Positions 38,969-49,319 of a DNA stretch of 64,000 bases are shown here, one piece after another; position 1 is the first letter of the stretch, and each line of letters opens with the position of its first letter. The position numbers were made by a program, and so were the translations under genes. The stretch is from Candidatus Aminicenantota bacterium (GTDB lineage: Bacteria > Acidobacteriota > Aminicenantia > Aminicenantales > Aminicenantaceae): assembly GCA_020348385.1 (NCBI GenBank), contig CP070750.1:1986527-2050526 (forward strand). Reading direction: 5' to 3'. A model generated the notes under the pieces. It saw nothing but the letters and a program-made list of their open reading frames with translations. It did not search any database and had not been told where the DNA came from.

Positions 38969-40117
38969 TCATCGGTGTTTATGGGAAGCTTTGAGTTTCT
39001 CGGTGAACCAAGACCAGATCTTTTTATGGAAGGCGAGACTCGGCGGATTGTTTTCCAGGATGGAAAGAAGATTGGCCTCCTCCTTGTCCTCCGGGGTCAA
39101 CCGGGATTTCTTATTTGCATCCCACAGGGAGCGAGCCTCCGGGTGGAACTGAACACCCAGCACATTGGGGTATGCTGTGTGATCGATGGCTTCGATAACC
39201 TTGCCGTCGAGCGATGTAGCGATGACCCTGATTCCCTTACCGAGTTTCCGGACAGCCTGATGATGGGAACTGTAAACTTGGGGTTTGTCTTCCACTTTTA
39301 ATCCCCAATCTTTAACGAATTTTCCCTCTGCCTGTAGCTTGATCCGGTGCATGTTGCTAGACCTGAATTCACGCGGATAAAGCTCGACATACGGATTATC
39401 GTGCCAGCTCTCCCTCGTCATGGCGATAATATCTTCAATGTGGTGTTTTCCGTAGATTTCGGAGGAAATATCTTGATACAGTGTCCCTCCAGCGCCGACA
39501 TTCAGGCTCTGGCAGCCGAGGCACAATCCGAGGACCGGAAATTCTTTTCGGGATTCGAGATAGGGTTTGAAACCTTCATCCTGCCACCCGCCGAGAAGGT
39601 GGAAAACGACCATGACGTCGAGAAAACATCTGTAGGGTGTCGAAATATCTGTTAAAAGGCTGGTCTTTTCTAGATAAATGGTAGGTGGGATGTCCGCACC
39701 GCCGAAAAGGAGCAGGCCATCCGAATAAGAAAATATTTTGAGCAGTTCCTCACCAAGTGCATTTTTTTGAAACAATTTTTCGGGATGGAGATTTTCCTTG
39801 AGTTCATGGAATTTGAGCCAGTCACATCCATTTTCTGTCGCAAAACGAATTGAATCCTCGAAATTCGTTAATTGTTTTTTGTGGTAAAGGCCGATGACGA
39901 TGAGATTTTTCACAGAAAGAAGTCCCTGATTTCGAAGGTTTTCGAGGGCTCGAATGTCTCCTAAACTGGGAAAAAGAACAGTGAGACGGACATTATCCGA
40001 TTGCCGGGGGGCATCGTCAAAAAAGCGCTGGTTTAGTTGGCACCAGAGTGAACCGATACAGAAAAAGCAGCCAACAAGCAGGACAAGAAGAAGCTTTCCG
40101 GTAGACGCTTTTTTCAT
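38969..40117 (-). CDS. Class I glutamine amidotransferase-like protein (peptidase C26 type), exported
   Basis: 382 residues. N-terminal hydrophobic segment (LLLVLLVGCFFCIGSLWCQ) as signal or anchor. The class I core is in the C-terminal two-thirds: LLFGGADIPP, the nucleophile elbow VLGLCLGCQSLN (Cys about residue 199), and GVQFHPEARS with the catalytic His/Glu. The fold matches gamma-glutamyl hydrolase/PuuD. An N-terminal ~100-residue region (VRLTVLFPSLGDIRALENL) resembles a second Rossmann-like domain. Substrate unknown; an exported gamma-glutamyl-amide hydrolase is plausible. GGAGG is 7 nt before the ATG. Confidence 0.85.
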   Translation of the reverse strand: MKKASTGKLLLVLLVGCFFCIGSLWCQLNQRFFDDAPRQSDNVRLTVLFPSLGDIRALENLRNQGLLSVKNLIVIGLYHKKQLTNFEDSIRFATENGCDWLKFHELKENLHPEKLFQKNALGEELLKIFSYSDGLLLFGGADIPPTIYLEKTSLLTDISTPYRCFLDVMVVFHLLGGWQDEGFKPYLESRKEFPVLGLCLGCQSLNVGAGGTLYQDISSEIYGKHHIEDIIAMTRESWHDNPYVELYPREFRSSNMHRIKLQAEGKFVKDWGLKVEDKPQVYSSHHQAVRKLGKGIRVIATSLDGKVIEAIDHTAYPNVLGVQFHPEARSLWDANKKSRLTPEDKEEANLLSILENNPPSLAFHKKIWSWFTEKLKASHKHR

Positions 40118-40152
40118 AGGATGACCTCCGGTAGGATTTCCGTAGAGGTCTC

Positions 40153-40182
40153 ATTATAATTTTTCCCGCATCAATTTGGCAA
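40153..40182 (-). promoter_or_regulatory. Promoter of the amidotransferase-like gene
   Basis: On the minus strand: TTGCCA (40177-40182), 18-bp spacer, perfect TATAAT (40153-40158), 35 nt before ATG 40117. Confidence 0.55.
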
Positions 40183-40341
40183 GTCCAGCTAAACCAACCC
40201 ATCCCCCTCACTTTCAAGGTGGGGAAGGGAGTGACTTGTAATATGCATTATCCCGAAGAGAAGGAAACCTTTTGAAGGAGATTTTCGTAGACTATAGATG
40301 ATCGGAGTGGATGGACATGGAGGCTGAATACAATTTGATCG

Positions 40342-42501
40342 ATGAGGATGGAAGAAATGAAAAACAAGGTGGCTGCGTTCCTGCTTTTACTGCTTGTATT
40401 GTGTTTGGCACCCAAAATCCTCAGCTCTTCTCCTGCAGAGCGGATTAATATACCAAAATTAACCGAACCCCCGAAGATTGATGGTGTCCTGGACAACCCC
40501 ATTTGGGAAGAGCAGGCCTTGAAGATTCAAGATTTTCTGCAGTATACCCCAAAGGAGAGGGGAATACCCACGCAAAAAATAGAGGCGTATATGGGGTATG
40601 ATCAAAAAAACCTATATTTTGCCTTCCGCTGCTATGATACCGAGAGAAAAAAAATCAGGGCCTCAATCACCAACCGAGATAACATCATCGATGATGATTG
40701 GGTGGCCATTTTCTTGGACACCTTTGATGAAAAGCGCCGGGCATTCTCATTTATCCTCAACCCGTTGGGTATTCAGCTGGATGCGATCCGGACGGAAGAA
40801 GGGGGAAACGACAGGATGGATACAAGTTGGGATACGGTGTTTTTTTCAGATGGGAAAATTGATGAAAAAGGTTACACGGTAGAGATCGCCATCCCGTTTA
40901 AAAGCATCCGGTTCCCTGATGAAGAAGAGAAGGTTTGGAATGTGTTTTTAGGGAGAAGCACCGCACGCTCGGGGGAAATTGTGACATGGCCGGCTCTGTC
41001 CCGTGAGATTCCCGGGATCATATGCCAGAGCCAGCCGATTGTCGTTAAGGACACTGTGGAAAAGGGGAAAAATTTTGAGATCATGCCCATCTTGACCTCC
41101 CTTAAAACAAAGGAAAAAAGAATTGACCTCCAGCCGGGCGTGAACTTCAAATGGGGAGTAAACTCTGATTTGACACTGGATTTGACCCTTAATCCCGACT
41201 TCAGTCACATCGAGGCGGATGCCCCCCAAATAGATATCAACCAGAGGTACGCACTCTATTATTCGGAAAAACGCCCGTTTTTTCTGGAGGGGATGGAGAT
41301 TTTTCAGTTTCCCGATGACGGCCTCAATGTTATCTACACCCGGAGGATCATCGATCCCCTCGGAGGTGCCAAACTAACTGGCAAGGTAGGGCGTTTTACC
41401 TACGGATTGCTGTCAGCCCTGGATACAAGCCCCACGGAGAATCTGTGGGATGTCAGCAACGGCGAGGGGGGGAGGGACGATAATGCCCTCTTCCACATAT
41501 TCCGGATGAAAGCGGATGTTTTCAAGGAAAGTTATATCGGCTTTTGCCTGACCGATAAGGAAATAAACGGGGCTTACAACCGAGTCGTCGGCATCGACGG
41601 CCAGTTGAAGTTCAGCAATAAATGGTTCCTCACTTTTCAGGCCTCGGGATCCAAGACCAAGTATGAGGAAAAGGAGACCGATATTGTTCCTGCCCTATAT
41701 GCTCAACTCATGTACTTTTCCAAATATGCGGGAGCAGGAGCCTGGTGGAAGTCCATCCATCCGGATTTCGAAGCCTCGTCTGGATTCATGAACCGCGTGG
41801 ATTATAAAAGTTATGGGATTTTTTCTTTTTTCAGCATTTATCCCCAAAAACAGTATTTGAATCAGATCAGATTGAGCCTGAGTGCAGGATTGAGGGATTC
41901 TTACTTCGAGGCTGTTACTCAGGATAAATGGGTGAGGGCGAATCTTCAATTCCGGTTTACCGAATTTAACCAGATGTACGTGTCATACGAGAATGAGATG
42001 GAACAATACAGTGGCGTGGATTTTCATAAGAATTCCCTCTCCATTAAAGCGGAGAACAATCTGATCAGATGGATGCCCTTTGGGTTGTCTCTGAGTATTG
42101 GGGACAGCATCTTCTACGACGAGGAGGATCCCTTTTTAGGATGGAGTCATACTTATGGGGTGTTCATTCAATTCAAACCCAACAAAAGATTGCGCATAAG
42201 CGTCAGTTTATCCAAACAGACTTTCTGGGAGAGGCGGGGAGGGAAACAGGTCTTCGATTTCAATGTCATCCGCCAACGGACAACTTACCAGATTTCCAAG
42301 GCTCTCTCTTTGAGGGCGATTGTTGATTACAATCACTTTTACAAAGAGATTTACGGAAGCTTTTTGATCAGTTTTATCCTGAAGCCTGGGACCGTGTTTT
42401 TCCTAGGAGTGGATAACAATATGCTCCGTGACGAGTTCGGAGAATACGGCCAAACCAACTACAGCGTGTTTTTAAAATTTTCCTACTGGTGGCGAATATA
42501 A
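40342..42501 (+). CDS. DUF5916 outer-membrane protein with N-terminal CBM9-like domain
   Basis: 719 residues. Signal peptide (VAAFLLLLLVLCLAPKILSSSPAE), then a CBM9-like carbohydrate-binding domain (about 30-215; PPKIDGVLDNPIWEEQ, WVAIFLDTFDEKRRAFSFILNPLG, GYTVEIAIPFKSIRFPD). The rest is DUF5916: NPDFSHIEADAPQIDINQRYALYYSEKRPFFLEGMEIFQ, then many amphipathic strands ending in SYWW-R-I. The architecture suggests an outer-membrane barrel with a sugar-binding head. Such genes are frequent in Acidobacteria and Bacteroidetes; the transport or enzymatic role is not established. ATG 40348 is an alternative start. Confidence 0.88.
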   Translation: MRMEEMKNKVAAFLLLLLVLCLAPKILSSSPAERINIPKLTEPPKIDGVLDNPIWEEQALKIQDFLQYTPKERGIPTQKIEAYMGYDQKNLYFAFRCYDTERKKIRASITNRDNIIDDDWVAIFLDTFDEKRRAFSFILNPLGIQLDAIRTEEGGNDRMDTSWDTVFFSDGKIDEKGYTVEIAIPFKSIRFPDEEEKVWNVFLGRSTARSGEIVTWPALSREIPGIICQSQPIVVKDTVEKGKNFEIMPILTSLKTKEKRIDLQPGVNFKWGVNSDLTLDLTLNPDFSHIEADAPQIDINQRYALYYSEKRPFFLEGMEIFQFPDDGLNVIYTRRIIDPLGGAKLTGKVGRFTYGLLSALDTSPTENLWDVSNGEGGRDDNALFHIFRMKADVFKESYIGFCLTDKEINGAYNRVVGIDGQLKFSNKWFLTFQASGSKTKYEEKETDIVPALYAQLMYFSKYAGAGAWWKSIHPDFEASSGFMNRVDYKSYGIFSFFSIYPQKQYLNQIRLSLSAGLRDSYFEAVTQDKWVRANLQFRFTEFNQMYVSYENEMEQYSGVDFHKNSLSIKAENNLIRWMPFGLSLSIGDSIFYDEEDPFLGWSHTYGVFIQFKPNKRLRISVSLSKQTFWERRGGKQVFDFNVIRQRTTYQISKALSLRAIVDYNHFYKEIYGSFLISFILKPGTVFFLGVDNNMLRDEFGEYGQTNYSVFLKFSYWWRI

Positions 42502-42503
42502 CG

Positions 42504-42752
42504 TTATAAATAGACTAACTCGAACTCGCCAGAGTCTTGGACGACAATCCTCACCCGCTGTCCTTCCATCTCGCAGGTAAAAACATCGCTCCTTTTTCCG
42601 GTTTGTTTATCAAAAATTCTTTTTCTCTCCAGGACGCAATCAATCTTGAATTCTCGGCTGCTGATAAAGACGGCCCTCGGCGTCTCCTTTCCTTTATAAC
42701 CTTCATGGAATCGCAGCTGGAACCGATTGCCTTTATGCATCTTTATATTCAT
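42504..42752 (-). CDS. Small conserved-looking protein, function unknown
   Basis: 82 residues from ATG 42752 (MNIKMHKG), supported by GGAGAGGG 8 nt upstream; the ATG at 42770 precedes this site and is less likely. The sequence is strongly basic, beta-rich (FQLRFHEGYKGKETPRAVFISS, VFTCEMEGQRVRIVVQDSGEFELVYL), without signal peptide or Cys pair. I do not recognise a family. It ends 2 bp from the DUF5916 gene (convergent) and is divergent from mfd. Confidence 0.55.
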   Translation of the reverse strand: MNIKMHKGNRFQLRFHEGYKGKETPRAVFISSREFKIDCVLERKRIFDKQTGKRSDVFTCEMEGQRVRIVVQDSGEFELVYL

Positions 42753-42837
42753 TCGAACATCCCTCTCCATTGTACTACATTTAGATGTCTGATTGGATTG
42801 ACCAAATCAAATCCCTTCATTAGATGGAATCATCCTG

Positions 42838-42843
42838 TATAAT
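42838..42843 (+). promoter_or_regulatory. -10 box of mfd
   Basis: Perfect TATAAT with preceding TG; weak TTCATT at 42816-42821. Only 9 nt separate it from the mfd ATG at 42853, so the message should start within a few bases of the start codon. Confidence 0.5.
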
Positions 42844-42852
42844 AGGATTCTT

Positions 42853-45800
42853 ATGAGTCTTCATTTTCTTAAACAGACAGAACGATTCCAAGGCCTTTGC
42901 GAAGCAATTAGGAGCAAAAAAACAGGAATCAAAATTTCCGGGCTTGTTCCATCGAGCAAACCTTACTTTTTGTCTGTTCTCAGCCAAGAATCGGATAAGC
43001 CCATCATATTTATTCGACCTACCACCTCGTCTATAGACCGCTTTGGCGATGAATGCCGTTTCTTTCTCTCTCAGTTTGACAGTCGGATTCAGCCCGCTAT
43101 CCTTCCGCCTTTGTTTGATAATCCTTACCAAGAGATTCAGCCATCGCTGGAATCTGTTTCCACGCGCATGCGATTCCTGCACAGACTCATCGACGCCCCT
43201 CCTTCTCTCCTCATAACCAACCTTCCAGGACTTCTCAAACCCATTCCCAGACTTCAAAGTCTGATTCAGCTCTTTTGCCCTTTGAAGCCAGGAGATCCCG
43301 TCGGCCGTGACAACTTGATCCAACAGCTGGAAGCCTATGGGTATGACAAACAGTCTCTGGTGAATGCTCATGGGGAATGCGCTTGGCGAGGCGGAATCGT
43401 GGATGTGTTTTCTCCTTGGGAAGAGTATCCTTATCGCATTGAGTTCAGCGGTGAGGAGGTGGTTTCGTTGCGCGTTTTCCGGCCCTCCAACCAACGCACC
43501 CTTAAAAAAGTCGATCGTGTTCTCATCCCAAGTTTGAACGAATATTCCGATCCCTATTTTTCTGTATCCTTCGAACATTTTTATAACGATGTTCTATTCC
43601 TTATCGATAATTCTGAGGAAACACAGGAGGAATGGAAAAAATTTTGCGAGGATCTCACGCAACAATACGATAAGATCCAATCAGAGAATAAATCTTGCCT
43701 TCCTCCAGATCAGATCTATCCTCCTGGACCGTGGGAAAGGATAAAAAAAGAGGCCCTGTTCCTGACCGAAATGGAATCGGCGGGGAGAGGGGAGAATTAT
43801 CATTTTCCATTTCAATCAGTCCCTCGTTTTTCCAATAAAATTCCGTTTTTTCTGGAGTATCTCAAGAAGGGTCAAGAAGAGAGGGAGAGATGCCTGGTCT
43901 ATTTTTCCCAAGAAGGAGTCCGGCAGAAATTATCCACTCTCCTCGCCCAGAATCAGATTCCCCATCATGAGTCCTCCTCCCCTCTTGTTTTCCCAAGAGA
44001 TGGATCAGTCACGCTCCTTCTGGGAAAGATAAATCATGGTTTCCGCTTCCCTCCAGAGAAAATCACGTATTTTTCTGAAACGGACATATTCACGGAAGAA
44101 AAAGTGCTGGTCAGTCGTCCACGCGTGCGTCCGTTTGTTTCGGATTTCCAAGACTTGAAGGTAGACGATTACGTTGTTCACACCGATTACGGAATCGGTA
44201 TCTTCAAGGGTTTAATAAACTTGGAAGTCGACGAGAAAGATCAAGAGTTCATCTCTATCCATTATCGAGATGACGATAAGCTTTTCGTCCCTGCCGAGGG
44301 CCTTAATCTGGTCCAAAAATACGCGCATCTGGGTACAGCGTCCCCTTTGCTTAATAAATTGGGAACTCCGGCATGGGAGAAAACCAAGACCCGTATTAAA
44401 AAAGCCGTCGAAAAAATGGCCAAACAGCTTCTTCATCTGTACGCCCAGAGAAAGACCATCCGAGGACACGGATACAGCCCTGGCGGCGAGTGGCTAACCG
44501 GTTTCGAAAAAACCTTTGAATATGAAGAGACAGATGATCAACTTCTTGCCATCAAGGATATCTATCGGGATATGGAGTCAGCATCCCCGATGGATCGGCT
44601 TTTATGCGGAGATGTGGGTTATGGTAAAACTGAAGTGGCCATTCGCGCCTCTTTCAAGGCTGCCATGGATGGAAAACAGGTTGCCGTCCTTTGTCCGACG
44701 ACGGTGCTTGCCAGCCAACACTTGAATACGTTTCGGAATCGGATGGTGCTTTTCCCGATAAATGTGGAGAGTCTGACTAGGCTTCAATCCAGAGTTCAGC
44801 AGAAAGCGATTTTGGAAGATATGAAAAAGGGTCTGGTCGATATTGTTATCGGTACACATCGGTTGCTCTCCGGCGATGTGGAATTTCGCGATTTGGGTCT
44901 TTTGATTGTCGACGAAGAGCAACGATTTGGGGTTACCCATAAGGAAAAGATCAAACAGATGAAGGCCAATATCGATGTCCTGACCATGACGGCCACCCCG
45001 ATCCCTCGAACATTGAACATTTCGCTTCATGGTTTAAGGGATATCAGTCTGATCGAAACACCTCCTCGGGATAGACTGGCTATACATACGGTTGTCACTC
45101 CTTTCAGCCGAAAGCTTATCTCATCTGCCATCAAAAAGGAGCTCGCCCGGGGAGGCCAGGTTTATTTTATCCATAACAGGGTAGAAGATATAGAGACCAT
45201 GGCACGGATGATCGCAACTTGGGTTCCGGGAGCCAAGGTCGCTGTTGTCCACGGCAAAATGTCCACTCATGCCCTTGAAAAAAGGATGATCGATTTTATC
45301 GCTAACAAGTATGATGTTCTCGTGTCAACGACAATTATTGAAAACGGGATCGATATCCCTCTTGTCAACACGTTGATCGTCAATCGTGCCGACCGGTTTG
45401 GATTGGGTCAATTGTATCAGTTGCGTGGTAGAGTGGGACGATCTTCTCGTCAAGCGGTTGCTTATTTTCTTGTTCCTCCGTTTTCAGAGCTCACACCATT
45501 GTCTAAACAGAGGCTAAAGGCCCTTCAGGAATTTTCACAGCTGGGATCTGGCTTTCGGTTGGCCGCAAAGGACTTGGAAATCAGGGGCGCTGGTAATTTT
45601 TTGGGTTCCCAGCAACATGGATGTATGGAAGCCGTAGGTTTCGATTATTATATGTATCTTCTTGAGAAAACAGCAAAAGAGCTGAAAGGAGAGAGAACAG
45701 ATGAGGTGAAAACCGCAATCCATTTGAAGGTGAATATCCGTATTCCTGATGATTATCTCCCTCAAACAAATTTACGTTTGAACCTGTACAAACGCATTTC

Positions 45801-46140
45801 ATCTATAGAAGCTGTCGAAGACATGGAAAAAATACACAAAGAGATAATCGACAGATTCGGACCGCTTCCTCAACCCGTTCAAAATCTCATGCGTTATGGC
45901 GTCATCAAATTCCTATCGCAGAAAATTAGTATCAAGAATATCGATCGCGTCGGGCAAAAGATCGTGTTCACATTTTTTCCCACGACGACGGTGGACCTTG
46001 TTTGTTTGACAGACCTCCTTGAGAAGTATGATGGATCCATCACACCCCAGGGAGTGATGACCATTAGGCTGCCCTCTTCCGATGATGCAAGCATTATGAG
46101 TGAAACGATCTCTTTCTTGAAGGAGTTATCGGGTATGTAA
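42853..46140 (+). CDS. mfd: Transcription-repair coupling factor
   Basis: 1095 residues, close to the usual 1100-1150. UvrB-homology region at the N-terminus ([34 protein letters not shown]), RNA-polymerase-interacting domain ([18 protein letters not shown]), then the RecG-like translocase: Walker A GDVGYGKT (about 586-593), DEEQRFG (about 686-692), [30 protein letters not shown]. The C-terminal TRCF domain is present. Mfd removes stalled RNA polymerase and recruits UvrA. It is followed by two PpiC-type chaperone genes, an order seen in several phyla. Confidence 0.98.
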   Translation: MSLHFLKQTERFQGLCEAIRSKKTGIKISGLVPSSKPYFLSVLSQESDKPIIFIRPTTSSIDRFGDECRFFLSQFDSRIQPAILPPLFDNPYQEIQPSLESVSTRMRFLHRLIDAPPSLLITNLPGLLKPIPRLQSLIQLFCPLKPGDPVGRDNLIQQLEAYGYDKQSLVNAHGECAWRGGIVDVFSPWEEYPYRIEFSGEEVVSLRVFRPSNQRTLKKVDRVLIPSLNEYSDPYFSVSFEHFYNDVLFLIDNSEETQEEWKKFCEDLTQQYDKIQSENKSCLPPDQIYPPGPWERIKKEALFLTEMESAGRGENYHFPFQSVPRFSNKIPFFLEYLKKGQEERERCLVYFSQEGVRQKLSTLLAQNQIPHHESSSPLVFPRDGSVTLLLGKINHGFRFPPEKITYFSETDIFTEEKVLVSRPRVRPFVSDFQDLKVDDYVVHTDYGIGIFKGLINLEVDEKDQEFISIHYRDDDKLFVPAEGLNLVQKYAHLGTASPLLNKLGTPAWEKTKTRIKKAVEKMAKQLLHLYAQRKTIRGHGYSPGGEWLTGFEKTFEYEETDDQLLAIKDIYRDMESASPMDRLLCGDVGYGKTEVAIRASFKAAMDGKQVAVLCPTTVLASQHLNTFRNRMVLFPINVESLTRLQSRVQQKAILEDMKKGLVDIVIGTHRLLSGDVEFRDLGLLIVDEEQRFGVTHKEKIKQMKANIDVLTMTATPIPRTLNISLHGLRDISLIETPPRDRLAIHTVVTPFSRKLISSAIKKELARGGQVYFIHNRVEDIETMARMIATWVPGAKVAVVHGKMSTHALEKRMIDFIANKYDVLVSTTIIENGIDIPLVNTLIVNRADRFGLGQLYQLRGRVGRSSRQAVAYFLVPPFSELTPLSKQRLKALQEFSQLGSGFRLAAKDLEIRGAGNFLGSQQHGCMEAVGFDYYMYLLEKTAKELKGERTDEVKTAIHLKVNIRIPDDYLPQTNLRLNLYKRISSIEAVEDMEKIHKEIIDRFGPLPQPVQNLMRYGVIKFLSQKISIKNIDRVGQKIVFTFFPTTTVDLVCLTDLLEKYDGSITPQGVMTIRLPSSDDASIMSETISFLKELSGM

Positions 46141-46146
46141 TATAAT
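46117..46146 (+). promoter_or_regulatory. Promoter of the parvulin/surA pair
   Basis: TTGAAG (46117-46122, within mfd), 18-bp spacer, perfect TATAAT (46141-46146) starting directly after the mfd stop; 18 nt to ATG 46165. Confidence 0.5.
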
Positions 46147-46164
46147 GAATTAAATCTTAAAAAG

Positions 46165-47124
46165 ATGTGGCGAGTACGTGTGTCTGTTCTGATTGTTATT
46201 GTGCTCTTAGGGAGCTGCAAAGGGAATAAGTCTGTCCAGAGTTCCGCTGACATAAGTTCGCTGGAGGCAAAAAAAAACTTTATTATCCTGCGTGTTGAAG
46301 ATACAGTCTACTTCAATGCGGATTTTTTGAGGTTCCTTAAATTCAGTCTTGGCGATGAATACAAAACCCTTTCCGTACTATCCTTGAGCCGCCTAGTCGA
46401 TGACTTTGTGAAGGAAAAACTTCTGTTAGCTGAAGCGTGGAACAAGGAGATCGTCTTGACTTTGGCGGAAAAAAAGGAGTTCTTGGCTAAACATTCCGGC
46501 GGTTCAGTTTTCGAAGGAGAGGGATGGCCAATGGATGACGAAGGAACAGAATTGTTGTTTGAACAGCTTCTTGTGGAAAAATACACGTACGATCTTGTCA
46601 AGGATATCGAAGTGGAAAAAGAAGAAATCCAGGAATATTACACGGCAAATAAAAGGGAATTTCTCCTTCCGGAGAGAGTCAAGGTTAGTCAGATATTGCT
46701 GCCAAACGAGGAAAAGGCCGTGGAGGTCTTGGAAAACTTAAAAGATAATGATCCTGAAAATTTCAAAAGGCTGGCTAGAGCACAATCTGTGGGTGTCGAA
46801 GCTTCAAGAGGAGGAGAGATGGGGATATTCGCAATCGGTCAACTTCCTGATGAGATGGAAACGGCCATTTTTGCGCTGAAGGAAGGAGAGGTGAGCCCTG
46901 TTTTGGAATCCTCATATGGTTTTCATATTTTTCGGCTTGATTCCCGTTATGAACCAGAGTTGATGTCTTCCGATCAGGCATCCGCCTCGATAGAGGTGAA
47001 GATTCTCAGCCATAAAGTTAATAATCATATATCTCAGCACATCCTGAATTTGAAAAATTCCCTCCATTGGGAATTCTACGAGCAAAACCTGTATTTTCCG
47101 TATCAGAGGATTTCATATGAATAA
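46165..47124 (+). CDS. Parvulin-type peptidyl-prolyl isomerase lipoprotein
   Basis: 319 residues. Lipoprotein signal peptide with lipobox LLGSC (Cys about residue 18). A SurA-N-like helical region (SLSRLVDDFVKEKLLLAEAWNKEI) is followed by a PpiC rotamase domain (about 170-262; VKVSQILLPNEEKAVEVLENLK, GGEMGIFAIGQLPDEMETAIFALKEGEVSPVLESSYGFHIFRL). Periplasmic, membrane-anchored folding factor for outer-membrane or secreted proteins. Its stop overlaps the start of surA by 8 bp. Confidence 0.92.
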   Translation: MWRVRVSVLIVIVLLGSCKGNKSVQSSADISSLEAKKNFIILRVEDTVYFNADFLRFLKFSLGDEYKTLSVLSLSRLVDDFVKEKLLLAEAWNKEIVLTLAEKKEFLAKHSGGSVFEGEGWPMDDEGTELLFEQLLVEKYTYDLVKDIEVEKEEIQEYYTANKREFLLPERVKVSQILLPNEEKAVEVLENLKDNDPENFKRLARAQSVGVEASRGGEMGIFAIGQLPDEMETAIFALKEGEVSPVLESSYGFHIFRLDSRYEPELMSSDQASASIEVKILSHKVNNHISQHILNLKNSLHWEFYEQNLYFPYQRISYE

Positions 47125-48112
47125 AATACCCTTACTCATTATACTTACATTGTTTTTGGTTTTACTTAGCGGTAACTTCCTGTCTGGACAAGAAGTGGTG
47201 GATGCCATCGTGGCTATAGTGAATGATGATATCATAACCGTATCGGATTACATGATGGAGCACGATGCGATCTACCAGGTCCTCCGTGCGCAGCTCCAAG
47301 GAGAAGAGTTCACCAAACAGTATGAAAAAGAGAAAGAAGGATTGTTGGAAAGGATGATAACCGAACGATTGCTCCTACAAGAAGCAACGAGGCTGGATAT
47401 CCAAAGCACAGCCAATGTGGATGAACAGATCAGGATGATGGTCGACAACATAAAAAAACAATACAATATAGCGTCGGATGAAGAGTTCAAGCGCGCGATG
47501 GAACAACAAGGGGTGGACTATGGTGGCTGGATAGCGCAGCAAGAAAAAGCCATCATTCAACAAGCCCTTATCTTTAACGAAGTCGGACGAAGTATCGCTA
47601 TCGATGAGACGGATGTCGTGAACTACTACGACCTTCATCCTGAAGAGTTCACCACCCTTCCCACGTATAAATTAAAGGGGATTTATGTCTCCTCAGAGGA
47701 CAAAAGCGAACAGGAAGCTCAGGCAAAAATGGAGGAAGTGAACGAAAAATTAGCATCAGGCGAGGAGTTGGAAAGCCTTGCTAGCCAGTATTCAGAAGGA
47801 CCGGAAAAGGAATCTCAAGGAGACATAGGAACATACAAAAAGGGCGAAATGGATAAGACCTTAGAGGAGGCTGTTGCAAATTTGGAAGAGGGAAGCCTTT
47901 CATCTTGGATCCAGATTCCTACTGGATGGTTTTTGTTAAAACTTGATGAGAAGACGGAGAGTCAGCTCCGACCGTTTGAAGAGGTTAAAAAAGATATCGA
48001 AAACAACCTCTTCATGCAAGAACAACAAGTGAGAATCCAGGCCTATATAAAGGACTTAAAAAAAAGGAGCTTTATCAATATCCTGATTCCCGATCCTCTC
48101 AAGTACCGCTGA
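47117..48112 (+). CDS. surA: SurA-like periplasmic chaperone / peptidyl-prolyl isomerase
   Basis: 331 residues. Signal peptide (IPLLIILTLFLVLLSGNFLSGQ) then the SurA N-terminal signature VVDAIVAIVNDDIITVSDY, helical chaperone region (MITERLLLQEATRLDI), and a single PpiC domain (about 185-275; YKLKGIYVSSEDKSEQEAQAKMEEV, GDIGTYKKGEMDKTLEEAVANLEEGSLSSWI). E. coli SurA has two rotamase domains; one is usual in this shorter type. Assists beta-barrel protein assembly. Ends exactly where the convergent arginine decarboxylase gene ends. Confidence 0.92.
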   Translation: MNKIPLLIILTLFLVLLSGNFLSGQEVVDAIVAIVNDDIITVSDYMMEHDAIYQVLRAQLQGEEFTKQYEKEKEGLLERMITERLLLQEATRLDIQSTANVDEQIRMMVDNIKKQYNIASDEEFKRAMEQQGVDYGGWIAQQEKAIIQQALIFNEVGRSIAIDETDVVNYYDLHPEEFTTLPTYKLKGIYVSSEDKSEQEAQAKMEEVNEKLASGEELESLASQYSEGPEKESQGDIGTYKKGEMDKTLEEAVANLEEGSLSSWIQIPTGWFLLKLDEKTESQLRPFEEVKKDIENNLFMQEQQVRIQAYIKDLKKRSFINILIPDPLKYR

Positions 48113-48664
48113 TCAAGGAACCAAAACCGCTGCGGCCAAAACGGTAGTCCAGAATCCCTTTTCCCCATGGGCAACTTGCGTGATATTTTGTGTCCTTACT
48201 TCCATCCCGTTTCCCAGTTCGTATAGACTTTTTTCCTCATTCCAGATCTGATTTAGGTCGAAGTTTTTACCGAGAGTGGTGGCCAGCATATCTGCAGCTA
48301 GGTCTTCTGCATATTGGCCGGCTTCCTTTTCGTCCTGGCCAAAGCTGTGGTGTTCGGAGAGGTATCCGTAGTGCTTTGGGTCGTTGGGAACAGCCATCCC
48401 GATGGCAGCGGATATAAGCCGATTGGATTCATCGGTCGAGTTTTCGCTCATCACGAGAAAAACGATCTGACCGGGGTGGAGGTGTTTGATCCCTTCTTGT
48501 TTGGATATCAGCCGACAGCCCGGAGGGTAAATACTGGAAACTTTGACGAGGTTGAACGTTTCGATATCCGCCTCTCTAAGGGCTTGTTCAAAGCTCGCAA
48601 GTTTTTCCTTGTGTTGGCCTTTTCCCTTGGTCAGGAATATGCGTTTGGGAATAATGTTTGCCAT
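48113..48664 (-). CDS. pdaD: Pyruvoyl-dependent arginine decarboxylase
   Basis: 183 residues from ATG 48664 (MANIIPKRIFLTKGKG); upstream in-frame codons overlap the neighbouring gene. The self-cleavage site VSS-IYPPGC (S43-S44) generates the pyruvoyl group; other family blocks are FLVMSENSTDESNRLISAAIGMAVP and HHSFGQDEKEAGQYAEDLAADML. The enzyme converts arginine to agmatine for polyamine synthesis or acid resistance. Seven bp downstream of a membrane-anchored protein gene. Confidence 0.94.
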   Translation of the reverse strand: MANIIPKRIFLTKGKGQHKEKLASFEQALREADIETFNLVKVSSIYPPGCRLISKQEGIKHLHPGQIVFLVMSENSTDESNRLISAAIGMAVPNDPKHYGYLSEHHSFGQDEKEAGQYAEDLAADMLATTLGKNFDLNQIWNEEKSLYELGNGMEVRTQNITQVAHGEKGFWTTVLAAAVLVP

Positions 48665-48671
48665 AACCAGT

Positions 48672-49247
48672 TTAATTTTTGTCTTCTGTTTTTTTCTTTT
48701 CCGGTTTCTCGCCGAATGGTTCCGGCTCCTTAAAATCGATATTCTTGGACACTTCCCATTCTCCCACAGGAATGTACTGTGAGCCTTGGGATTTGGCAAA
48801 CATTTTCACGTCGACTATTTTTGATAGAAAGAAGGGATTGTTTCTGATTTGCTCAAGGTTTTGTCCATCGACTCCGAACGTGCTCTTGAGAAGGATGGGC
48901 TCGGTGGTTTCTCCTGGCATCAGGGGCTTCCCCCGAATGGCCTCGATGAAGCCATCGCCGAGGTTGGCAACATCATCACGAAATTTGAAGTTGGCATTCA
49001 CATAGAAATATTTTAACGGCTTTTCCGAGATGTTTTTGATCTTGAAGGAGATAGCTGGAACGAGCACTAACCTAGGTGGCCATGGTTGGTAGATTTTTTC
49101 CACCCATTTTGTCTCGATATCTAATAGTTCGAACGAACCCTCCAAATCTTCATGAGACATTGTTTCCCACAGACCAGTAAAATGGGCGACAGCTGCGACG
49201 ATAATGCCCAGAATGATTATAGCCAAGATAAACGAAAAGTTTTTCAT
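48672..49247 (-). CDS. Membrane-anchored protein of unknown function beside pdaD
   Basis: 191 residues. N-terminal membrane anchor (residues 5-25; FILAIIILGIIVAAVAHF), then a beta-rich domain (LVLVPAISFKIKNISEKPLKYFYVNANFKF, EPILLKSTFGVDG) reminiscent of small Ig/FxLYD-like domains of periplasmic proteins, ending in a Lys/Glu-rich tail. No family is confidently recognised. GAGGAGG lies 6 nt before the ATG. Seven bp from pdaD, so co-transcribed. Confidence 0.75.
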   Translation of the reverse strand: MKNFSFILAIIILGIIVAAVAHFTGLWETMSHEDLEGSFELLDIETKWVEKIYQPWPPRLVLVPAISFKIKNISEKPLKYFYVNANFKFRDDVANLGDGFIEAIRGKPLMPGETTEPILLKSTFGVDGQNLEQIRNNPFFLSKIVDVKMFAKSQGSQYIPVGEWEVSKNIDFKEPEPFGEKPEKKKTEDKN

Positions 49248-49319
49248 CGGATTCCTCCTCGGGACAATTTTATGATAAATGATGCTGCAGAATTTGGCAA
49301 ATCGAAATCAGGGATTTTG

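Noticed and set aside
40190..40235. CCCCCTCAC...GGTGGGG stretch resembling 29100-29119 as a dispersed repeat
   Set aside because: Similarity is limited to a few C/G-rich bases; not enough to call a repeat family.
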